Shown piece by piece: positions 38,901 through 50,900 of a DNA stretch of 64,000 nucleotides. Positions within the stretch are counted from its first letter, which is position 1. Each line of letters begins with the position of its first letter. Position numbers and translations under genes: made by a program. This stretch comes from Henricia sp. BOLD:AAB3569 (lineage: Eukaryota; Echinodermata; Asteroidea; Spinulosida; Echinasteridae): positions 434,001 to 498,000 of the forward strand of contig JBBELK010000387.1 of assembly GCA_037783545.1 (NCBI GenBank). Reading direction: 5' to 3'. Under the pieces are notes generated by a model. That model was not told where the DNA came from. It made no database searches and saw only the letters and a program-made list of their open reading frames with translations.

Positions 38901-41900
38901 CACCAAAGCTGGACCCCTAATTTATAGAAAGACCCATTTGTTCTTCAAAAGTATTGAACAAAATTAGATAAGTCCAGGAATTTGGTGGGTACGTGGTTAA
39001 AAAAAAATTTCTAATGGTTTCTGTTATTAAATCATGATTGGCTATTTTACTTCAAATTTTGACCCTGCGTTTGACAGATATTTCACGGTAATTTAAATAC
39101 CTCCGTTAGCCTTTTGCGCATTTCCCATGAATAGCCTGTAGTGTACTGACATACTTCATTTCACATGCACACTGAGTATACACTTCACCAGACTAAATTG
39201 TTGTTGCTATGTGGTGCACGCATTAGGTGTGAAGCACATAATCAATACCGTGTTCATCGTAGGAGAGAATGGCATAAAGCAACCATGCTAGGCAATGGCG
39301 TGCACCACGTAGCAACAACAGCATAGTATGTGACTCTAAACTGCACCTCCATTTGAAAGTAAAGAATTCAGGGTGCCAGACATTATGCAAATGGTACACG
39401 CAAAAGGCTATTTGTACGCCACTACCATAGATAAACTCATGTACATGTACAGGCCTAAACATCCACTTCTGTTTACGCAATGAAAGGACCGAACACTTTT
39501 TCTCACAGAACCTATTTGCAATTATTTATGAGCATATGGGCATAGAAAACAAAAGGTCAAAAAAACGAAGGACACTTCTTGCTAATTAAGGCTGTGGTGA
39601 CTTATTAATGCCCAAAGTGTATTCTGTGTATTTTTGGCATTCATATTGTATGCACATATAGCATGACACACACGCCATCAGGGGCAAATGCTTTTAATAG
39701 CTTCAAGAGAAAGATACACGTAGCTAGAAAGGCCATACATTTGCAAATTTAAAATAAAGCATTCAAATATTAAAATAGACGGTGACGCTTTGTCTCGCGT
39801 TGAAGGCCATCTATTGTGCTAAGAGAATTTTAAAAAACGTAAAGGTGCTCGGTTTCATTAACATTCCAAAACAGTAGAGAAAGTAAAATTTAAATTGTTT
39901 CTTGTCCAGAACTTGTCCAGAAATTTACCTTTTTTTCTAAATAGTACCTGGTCACTGTAGACATAAAACGGGTGAATAAATTGGTGCTGTATATTTCAGT
40001 GTATAATAAAATAAAACAATTGGACAATAGTCCAAAAAAAACAACAAATTCACAAATTGAAATATATAGTGAGCTCGTTTAAGTTTTCTTTGGTCAGAAT
40101 TTGTCACTTGAGAATTAGTGGTCGTCCAAAATATTAAGTGAAGCCCTGCCAGTGAAAAGCCCAGCCAGGCCCAGGCCATCAGGCCTGATATCTTGCTACT
40201 GTCTGCCCTAAGGCAAGTTTAAAAGGTCTGGTAAGGCCCTGCCAGTGAAAATCCCAGCCTGGCCCAGGCCCAGGCCATTAGGGCTGATATCTTGCTACTG
40301 TATACCCTAAGGCCAGTTTAAAAGGTCTGGTAAGGCCCTGCCAGTGAAAAGCCCATCCTAGCCCATCAGGCCTGATTTCTCACTGAAGTTTGAACATTTG
40401 AAATTGAAAATCTGTTTTGACATTTTTTTTCCTTCACATTTTTCCTGACAGGTATTATGGGTGTGCAAGTTGTGTCGTAAGAAACAAGAATTCCTAACTA
40501 AAACCGGACAGTGGTACCACGGTCGGCAAGGCAAACCGCAAAGCCTTGACATCGGTGGTGGCGGCCAGCCGAGTGATGGCAGTAGTAGCGGAAGTAAACC
40601 GCAAACACCACAAACGGGGAAAGACGGACTCCTACAACAAACAATAAGGCCCCAAACAGAACAAATTCTTCACAGTGCTAAGCCGAGTAATAACAACAAT
40701 AAGGAGAACTTAGGGGGTCCGCAACCGGCCCGGTCGCGATCGACAACGCCGCACAGTCAGCTCACGCGGCAGATGTCGAAAAATGAAGACGAGTCGTTGC
40801 CTCCGAGTAATTCTAAACCTGTACACCGGACTCACAGTAGCGGAAAACGATCGGGCCACGAAGAGAGGACTCATAGAGATAGAAACGATCCAAATTATGA
40901 TCCTGCGAGTGATGTGCATTTTCAGGAGCGAAGGCGGGAGTCGAGGCGGGATCGCTCGACGAGCAGCGAACGCATGACGATGACGGAGCGTCATGGGCGC
41001 GATCAAGGGAAGTATAGCGGGCGCGAGCACTTCACGGAGCAGGATTCGAGACGCTTTCCAAATCAGGACCACATACGTGATCACGGGAGATATCCTGATC
41101 ATGAACGAGAGCGGGATCGCGAACGGGAACGTTTCACTCACGGATATGAAAGCCCGGATCGGCGAGGTTATCCCGAGGAACGATATTACGCAGGAGATCA
41201 CGAGCGAGATCGCCATTACTCCAAGGAGCCCTTGGTGCGTCAGGTCAGTGGCAGAACTTTAGATCGGCAGCGGCGCATGTACGCAGACGACCCGCCATCT
41301 CCTCTCTATCCCCACGAACGTTATGTCGATCCACCAGGCTCAGACCGCGAAAGAAGAGACATTGATCAAAGGGAAATAGATCGCAGGGAAACGGAACTCC
41401 GCGATTTGGCGGAACGGAGGGACATGGACCGCAGAGACGTGCCTGAACGCAGGGAAGGAGTTGGTGCTCAAATTGAACCCCGGGAGTTTGAACGTCATCC
41501 TAGTGAGCGTCGATTGTCGCGCGCACGACGGGATCGCGACCGCAGCCCCGGCGAGTCCAAACGGACGTCGCCTCGGACTGACGAGCGCTATGCCGAGGAA
41601 TACCGCCGGGGGACGTCGCAATACCCTCAGGAGGGGATTCCCCAAAAACGACCAAGCAGCTCGCCGCGGCATAGCATCACCGTCGAAGACGTGGACGCGC
41701 AACGGGAACGACTTCTTCTCGCGGAATCTTATGGTGCTCCGGGTCACGTTCCCGAACAAGGACAAAAGCAACATTTGGATCCTAGCTCAGCTGCTATGAA
41801 AACAACAAAACAAGATTCCTTAACTAGAAACAGTAAAGCCGCCGATTCCATGATTAGGGCCGATTCGCTCAGCTCGGACCAGAGCGAATGCGTCCGGCCT

Positions 41901-44900
41901 CCGCCACCTAAACCACACAAGACCAAGGGATCACGTAAGAGAAGACAGTTCTCATTGAGTAGCTCGGAGGAGGAAATTCGATCAACTCCGGAATACACCA
42001 GCTGTGAGGAGGGAGAAATCGAAAGTGAAAGTGTCAGCGAAAGAGGTTAGTGATATTTCTTTTCTTTTTCAAATCATTGAAAAAAATTACCGAGCAACAA
42101 AAGAAACACTTTTTTTTCTCCATTTTTTTGATTGAAAAATTCAAAGCAGTCAATCTGGGAGTGGGAATTTTCAGCACACAGAAGCTTAGTGCAGTCGTGC
42201 ATAATGAAGCTGTTATGTGAATATTTCTGTGTAAACTTATTTACAAACGACATTTTCAAATGTTGAAAATGTGCATTTCTCTTGTTGCTCGGTCTACTTT
42301 ACTTAAAGCTTTGAAAAGAAAATATCTTCTTAAATCTGCTTAAATCTGTCACTGGGCTGATGACTTAACCTGACCCACATACTCTGAAACTACAAACACT
42401 TCTTCAAAAAAATCATTTAGTATTTTTTAGCATTTGTTCATATACCAAAAACTCTGTTTGCTATAATAGGGCGACAATTTGTGTGTAAAAAAGCTATATT
42501 AGGCGACAATTTGGTGTCGCCCTAATTTTTTTTTTTAAACCATTTTTTTAGGTCAAAAATCTTTTTTTTAAAATCGAGAACCATTTTTATTAGGACTAGA
42601 ACCAATTCTCTTAGGTCTGGAACCATTTTTGGAAGCTTTGAGTAAAAAAATTAGGTGTCAATTTGAGTGATTCTTGCCAAAATTTCGGTGGTTCCCGGGG
42701 AAAGGCTTCCCGAATTGTCGCCCTATTGCGGCATCCAGAGTTCTTACAATTCCTGTATCAGCACATAACACATAACTTTTTGTTAAGGAATTAATATCAA
42801 AATTGGAACTGAATATTAACCCTGCAACTCTTTCTTTCTCCAAAAAGATTGGCTCTTTTTGTTGGCTCAGTTTTTATTCTCTAAGTCGAAAGTGGCCTGA
42901 AAATGGATCAACTGCTAAAGTGCAGGAGAGAGACGAAAGGAGTAAACAATTGCAACTTTTCTTCGGATGAGAATTAAAATTTGTCCCACTGGAATTTTCC
43001 AGTTTAACACTGGGCACATTTGAAACACAAAAAGGTCCTCTTTTTCAAACATTATACTTGCTTTTAAGATCAAGTTTTTAAGGAAAAAGTTTAAAGGCCC
43101 ATCTACACGATCCAACATTTGTTGGCCAACACGGTTCAACATTTGTCTGACGATGTCGTCCGACCAAAAGTTGGATGGTGTGGACGCCACTCCAGACAAC
43201 GCCCAACATGTTGGAGAATGTTGGAACATGTTTCTATCGCCCGACTTTGTTGGAGCTTGTTGGAGAAACGGGCCAATAGCAGATTAGAATGCCTGTCACG
43301 CTATAGGCAGCAACCAACTGCAGTCGAGATATGTTGGATCATGTTCGTTCACGCGGTCAAGCTCATCCATGTACTGCCCAACAAGTTCCAACTTCATGTT
43401 GGTCCTTGTTGGCCAACAAATGTTGGCTCGTGTAGACGGGCCTTAATGGTCCCATTTTCTGTATGCAAAATCGTAGTCCCCAAAGTACATTTGGCGCACT
43501 GACCCTACCTAATTTTAGGAATTTAAAATATTCAAGTATTGAAATATTTGATCGACAAAGAAATATTCAAATGATAATTTATGAATATTCCCAAGTGCAG
43601 TTAATGAACAAATACAGAGAAAAAAATTAGTCATCTTTGCAACATTCTGTATGTTGCAAATGAACCAAATTCAGCCAAAATAAATGTATGTACCGAAGAA
43701 ATATATATATTTTTTTTGTTGTTGGCTGCATTGCATTTTGTAGTATGATTTTAAACAACAAAAATTGTTACCAAGTCAATCTAAACGAGTATTCGATATT
43801 CGATCAAATATTTGACAGCATTCATATTTGCTGAAATTAACATTTTTTTTTTTAAATTGAGAAATAATCTGTGATATCATTCATGCTTCAAGAGACTGGA
43901 AATAATTTTCCTTTGACTGTTTTTTTACAACATTGACTAAAAATGCCCATCTAATTCCATTTGTAAAAACACTGATGTTAATATGTACTGCCACATTAAA
44001 TGAAAATTGCATAGTCATGCACTTAGCACTAAACGTGCACAATATGCCAATGTGGTTCCCATTCAACAAGATTTGTTACATACAGGAGAGCCGGAGACCT
44101 GGGACGATCGGTGGTCACATGACCAGGATGGACCCTCGCTGACGCTGGTGAGATTTTGTGGCGATGTCGTGATGTCACTAACAACCATCGCCACCTAAAT
44201 GAATTTTTTGTGTCCGTATGATAATCGGGACATCCGTGTGAAAGATTTTTGTTCAGTGTAGTATGTATGAGTGATTTGCATAGCAGAATATTTTTAGCGG
44301 CTGAGAATATTTTTATCAGCAGTTTTGTCCCTTTTTTTAAAATTTTGGATGATTGACCTGTTTTTGCTTTTTTTTAATTTCAAGTTTGTTATCTTGTTGA
44401 AGAAATGTGAATATCATATTTTGACGTTGGTGCCAATTTCATTGAAATGCTTAAAAGTGAATTTACACTAGCTTTTTTTTTGCATAATTGTGACGCGCGT
44501 CGTTTTGACAAAAAGCGATGTGGATTGAATTTGGAGTGAAAATATGCACTAAAACCATAAAATCAACTGAAGCGGACATTTTTTCTGTGATTCCGTAATT
44601 TTTAGGATGTTGTTTCACTTTAAATTCTCTTCACGTCGCTTTTTTCTCAGAGCGACGCACCTCGCATTTATGCGCAAAAAGGCTCATATAACAACTGAAA
44701 TTCAAATAAAATTGGTTTCAAAAATGGAATATTTGGGGAAAACTTGTTCATGCTTTTGTACAGCACAAAACCACAAAGATACTTCACACGATGTCCGATT
44801 ATTCTACTTTCAATGTTCTTCACGCTTTTTATTTCTTCACCTTTGTTTTTAAATTTTTCGTTTATTCCATCTTCCTTACGCTCTTCCAATTACTGCCACC

Positions 44901-47900
44901 GGACTTACGCCCTCAGGTTCGGGTGAACTTGAGACTGGTTCCGGTGGGGGTAACAGCAGCAGGGATAAGAGCATGCATGGCAGCCACGGCGTGGGCCGCG
45001 GCCGCGAAGCCGTCGCGGAACATCACCTCTCCGAGTCTGAACTGGCCGCCATCTCGGCCGCCAAAAAGAAAATTGTCCGGTTCGGCCAGGGGGAGGGTCG
45101 TTCAATGGAAGACGACCCTGATTGGTCAGAGCCGCAGATTAAAGACTCGGGGGTTGATACCGGGAGCAGTACGACTCTAAATGAGGAGCATAATCTAGCT
45201 CCTAAGGTTAGATATTTTTTAAATTGATTTTTTCTTATATTTTCATTTTGGGAAATCGATCGGGTACATATTTTAGTGAACACAGAAAATTTGACTTCAC
45301 TTCGGAATGTGATTTTATTCCAGGTTTTCCTGGAACTTGTGACAAAGACTATTCCGGAAAAATATAATTTAAAAAAAATACATCTCTGTTCACTGGGATT
45401 CGAACCCGAGACTGCTGGATTACCATTCCAGCACTACCAACTTAACTGCTGTACGTACGTGTTGAGTTGAGACTCCAGTGTAGACAAATTTTCTCTGTTC
45501 ATTTCAGATTTAAATAGTAAAATCACATTTACTTAAACATGCTTTATACACAAAATTTAACTCTTCATAACGCTACGTACACACATGTATCCTCCACACT
45601 TTATGTAGATTTTCTTCACACTTAGTATGTGTTTCTCCAACCATGCCCCTTCCCACCAAAATTTCTTTTCCATACTTCCATAAAATTTGAAAATATAGTG
45701 AAATCTTGTTACGTATAATAAGATGCAAATTATATGCAAATTTGATGCAAATTATATGTAAATATGATGCAAATTTGATGCAAATTATATGCAAATAACA
45801 TTTGATGCAAATTTCAAGAAAATAAGATTTCACTGTGTTAAACCGCCATAAACCTCCATGGATCCACAGCGGAATTTGGTGTTGCATTTTTAGTTTATTT
45901 CAAGCATTTCATAGAATGATGGTCACATTGTCATTTCCATTTTTAGCTTGTCTGGCAGTCACCATTTTCCCTTTAGACTGCACTTTTATTTTCCGTTTGC
46001 TTGAAATATCATAATACTTTTTTTTTCGTTCTGAAGTTTGCACCAGAATTCGTTTTACATTTTAATCATCAAAATCACTTTTCCTGCTTGTTTCAAATTA
46101 CTAGAATCTCGCTAAAAGTACAGTGTACGGTATTCATAGCATCGTCGTTGCTCCTAAAACTCTTTTAAAATTGGCTTTCTGATTTCATCTTAAATGTAGT
46201 TGACACACCCAATTTTCTTCAGCACCTAGGTTTTGTTTTTCTTTAATTATTACCATTATTTTATTTGTTTTCATTATTTAAAATGTATACTTGTTTGGTA
46301 ATTACCCTACAACAAAAATTCTAAATTATTATTTTTTAGCTTACTTGTTATCAAGATCATAATAGGAATAATCATCCTGTCAAATTATTTCGTCTGAATT
46401 GCCCCCATTCATGAGAAAAATTACAAATTATTTAAATCTCCAAAGATCCCCTGTAGGCGGTCTTTGGAGCCATTCATTCAAGCACAAAAACCATGCTTGG
46501 ATTTTTCAGGTTTTCTGAAGTATTACTGCATCTAGGTGGCTGACATTTCGACAAGGTAGTTTTCACGACCTATGCTTTCAATTACCAGTGGGAAATCATG
46601 CCGGTTTTAACAGTTTACCAAACAAGTATACTACCTTTAAAAACTAGTCTTTTTATAAATCTGATCACAGACGCATAGCACTCTGCCACTAGCCGACTTA
46701 ACACCACCTCTCCACTGCGCCCTTGCCCTCTTCTTACCAAACGAGCGCTGTTGCAATCCCATCTACTGTTCTTTAATTACATGTAGTGCATTTGAATTTT
46801 GGAAAAACAGTAGAGTGAATTTGAAATGTTTGAGAGTTAAAGATTGAGATTTTTTTTATTATCGAGCAACAAACGAAACGCAAATTTTAAGTTTAATCAG
46901 CATTTGAAAATTTCTTTTGCAATTAAGTTGACATCGGAATATTCACATAACAGGCAATTCCAGACTTTCCGATTTACACTTCAGAGACTTTGAGGGCTTG
47001 TAATGCTTCACGTATTCAAGTTGTTTGATTTTAAACACATGTTCTTCAAGCATCCTTGATGGAAGTGCATGTAATTCCTGAAAAACTGATTGTAATGCCA
47101 TTCTCAGTAAGTGTGTAGGGTCCCCAAAACCATCGGTTTCGGACGTACTCAATGAGTACGTCCGAAATCGAGATATTTTTGGATGTACCACGCTTATTGA
47201 GAATGGCATTACATTCAGTTTTTCAGGAATTACACTTCCATCAAGGATGCCCAAAGAACATGTGTTTAAAATCAAACAACTTAAATGTGAAGCATTACAA
47301 GCCCTCAAAGTCTCTGAAATGTTTGCCCAACAGCTTCATTATGCATGACTGCATAAAGCTTCTGTGTGCTGAAAATTCCCACTCGCAGATTGACGGCTTT
47401 TTTTTTTCAATCAAAAACTGGAGAAAATGTTTGCGTTTTTTTTGTTCCTCGGTATAATTACTAGACATATGGTGTGACGTGTAGTCATGGTAACTGGCTC
47501 CAAATGTCATGGCTGCCAGATAAAGCACCAATGCACTGGTACATGGTTCAGTGATTTTTAGTGTTGAGCCATTGCCAAGGCAACTAACAAAAGGCCATGG
47601 TGACATATTCATTTCGGCAATTTATAATTGCTGGACATTTCATGATTTTTTTTTTAAATTTAAAAAATGGAAAAATTAACAAAACAACAAACAAACCTTT
47701 CATAACCATATCAAAAAGTTATGGGTTCTCTTTCGGGTTTTTATTGTTTTATTGTTTTATTTTTTTCCTCTTATAGTTTTAGAAAAAAATTGAAGATTTT
47801 TTTAACCATGCCATCAATTTACATCTCTCTCTTTCACCTTTAAAAAAATAAATTTTACTTGCACTTTCTTGGTGTGTGCATGTTGTTCATTCCCATTTTA

Positions 47901-50900
47901 TCAGAATTTAATTTCCTCCTATTTTGGAATGCACTTTGCTACTTGAAATTCATTTGCCGATGTGTCTTGGAATGTTTGATAAGCGTGTATGGTCCTCGAA
48001 ATAATTTGCATGCTTCACATTTTTGTATTATCTGAGAACAGCGCAAAATGAAGAAATGGTTTGTTAAAACAGACTTTAAAGATTGCCTCAAAAATTAACT
48101 TCGACCCGTTTTAGATTTTTAAAATAGGCTAAAAAAAAAAAATAAAAAAAAAGAAAAGTAAAAGAAAAACTACATATGGGTCCCACAGTAAAGGGGGCAT
48201 TTTGGCAACACATATTTTCGAAGAAATACCTTTGTCTGGTCTCAAAATAAAAGAAATAAGTTTAAGTTGTTCTGAAGAGATAACTTAGGCCCAAAAAGTG
48301 TTACAAATAGTGTAACAACATGCCTTTCTAAAAACCCTGTTTACAAATTTCCAATATACGCTCGTAACCGGGAGGGACACTTGTGTTACATTTTAGAAAG
48401 GCATGTTGTCACACTATTTGTAACACTTTTTGCGCCTAAGTTATCTCTTCAGAACAACTGAAACTTATTTCTTTTATTTTGAGACCAGGCAAAGGTATTT
48501 CCTTGAAAATATGGTCTGTGTTGCCAAAATGCCCCCTTTACTGTGGAAAGACTCATTTATACATGTATGTATAAATTATAAAATAATCTATGGTTCGTTT
48601 TATGCTCCTAGCTTTTAGTCTTTCTAAATTAAAATTTAAAGATATACAGTCCTTGGTTCTCAGCAAATTTGATTGTTTTTCCCGAACAAATTTTTTAAGC
48701 GTTTACTTTTTTTAACCATAAAACATCAGCAATCCTGTGAAAAACGCAGTTGTTTTTGCGCCTTGCCCATGGTCTGATTTTCCGTGTTTGGTCTGTGGTG
48801 CGGTGCGTGCAGCACGCCCTCTTGACTGGTGGCCTGTCAAATCTCTTTTTTGTGTCGGAAGACTTTCTGAGACGAAGGAAACAGAAAAAAAGAGATTGGA
48901 CAGGCCACCGGTCCGGAGGGCGCACTATGCGGTACACGTTGCAGACCCAGCATGGGACGTCAGACTTGGGCAAGTCTTCGCCTTGAATTACTGACAGTAA
49001 TTGTTCGATAACTAAACGTTGGTCGATTGTTTTTGTTGATGTCTCATTTGAAAGCGAATAACGTTTATGTTTCTAAAAAAATATCAATTAAAAAACCTTT
49101 TTATTTTTCGAGGTGCCACACCCAAAATGCACAGACTGTATATCCTTTAAAAAAGCTTAGTATAATAAATTTAAATGTTATGAAATAAAAAACTAAAAAA
49201 AATGTAAGCTGTCAAGCTGCTTGCCAAAAAAAAGATTTGAAAATATGAATATTCTAGTAGGTACATGCCCACATGCATTAGCTCAGTCTATGAAATGCAC
49301 ATAAAACTCTCTCTCCACTCTCCACCAAGAACAAACATTAACACATTCAGAAAACTAAAATATGCATTTTGTAATTTCTATGAATCAATTGAATTTGAAA
49401 TCAAATTTAGATCCATTTACGCCCCGGCCGCACTCAGGCCATTAATTGCAACAATGCAGGTTCCCTCACAAAAAAAACCTGCGATCTATTTAAATTCTCC
49501 CAACACTTCTGCATCTGGCCGCGTACAAAGAGGCTAGGACCTTTCTAGTGTTTTGTTTGTTTGGAGAATTTAATTGATGGCTTGAATAATTCAAGCCGAC
49601 TTGAATAATGCACGAGGCATGTGAATTTTCTTTCTCTCAATGGTATGCTTCGTGCTTTCACTTAAAAGCAAGCTTTTCACTCCTTTTATTATTTTTTCTG
49701 GCTCTACTTTATAAATGTAAAACTACATTAGTGACACATAAAGGAGATGTTCAAATTTTTCCCCCAGAAAATAGATTTCGTTCCGACCTAACAATCATAT
49801 AAAATACCTCCCCAAAATACTATCCATGGAAAGAAAACAGAAATTTGCAATCTCCAATTTGATGGGGAAGAAAAAAGGGTGGCGTAATCACTGCACTGCT
49901 TTATGGAATGGATAAATTAGTTTACCAAATGAATTAGTTTTTTGACGATATCCTTGGAAATATGCGGGTTGAGAGCGCAAAATTTCAGAATGGTAATGAG
50001 AAAAATATGACAAATGATATGGTATCAAAGTCTAAATGCCCATAGGTAAAAATGAGGGGGAGGGGGGTGGGGGGGGGGGGAGCTAAAAATTTGATTTGAT
50101 CAGATAAATGTGTAAAGATCCAAATTTGTTAATAAGATCAGTCCAAAAATGAGCTACGAATTCGATAATCCCAAGTGATTACTTGCATTATATCAGAACA
50201 CAGTATGACACAAAATTGTTACCTAAACAAATCGTTGCAAAGGTGTACATTTACATGCATATATTGGCATGCACACTTTTAGAGAGACCCATTTGCATAC
50301 GGTTGTAAGGACAGTGCAATATTGCATATTGCAGTGCGTACATTTTCAAGTCGACTGACTTTTAAATTAGAGTTAGGCCGTGAACCAGAGCGTAGAGAAA
50401 CAAAGTGCATTTTCTTCTGTGCTATAAAACAGTTTGGCTAAGGGTTAAAGGCTATGTACGTATCATTTACAGATAATGTTTCTTGATCAATTCCTGGAGA
50501 GACTGTCTTATGTATGTAAAGAGGGGTCACAGTAAACTACATGTACTCCCAAGAAATTTCTGCTCCATAAATGCAGCAGTCAAACTTGGGATGAGAGGAA
50601 AATTGTAAGGGCCTTATTGGGATTCAAACTCGAGACCTCTGACTAACCGGGCATATGCTTTACCAGCTGAGCTATAAGGCACAGTGTGGTATACTCCCTC
50701 AGGTTTTCCCCCAAGACCTTTGACACACCGGGCAGATGCTCTACCAGCAGGGCTTTGAGGCACAGTGGTAGATGCCCTCCGGTTTCCTCCAAGATCTCTG
50801 ACACATCAGGCAGATGCTCTACCAGCTGAGCTATAAGGCACAGTGGTATACTCCCTCAGGTTGTCCCCAAGACCTCTGACACACCAGACAGATGCTCTAC

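Noticed and set aside
40710-41216. 168-residue minus-strand frame opposite RIM exon 3
   Set aside because: Shadow of the Arg/Asp-rich coding exon; no homology and the plus strand is clearly coding.
44932-44934. Alternative exon 5 acceptor 17 nt downstream as the main site
   Set aside because: It would let exon 4 join exon 5 in frame, but it has almost no pyrimidine tract compared with CCCTCAG at 44916; kept as a caveat only.
44791-45180. 129-residue frame overlapping RIM exon 5 in another frame
   Set aside because: It includes intron sequence and is not the frame continued by exon 6; useful only as the outcome of joining exon 4 to exon 5 at 44917.
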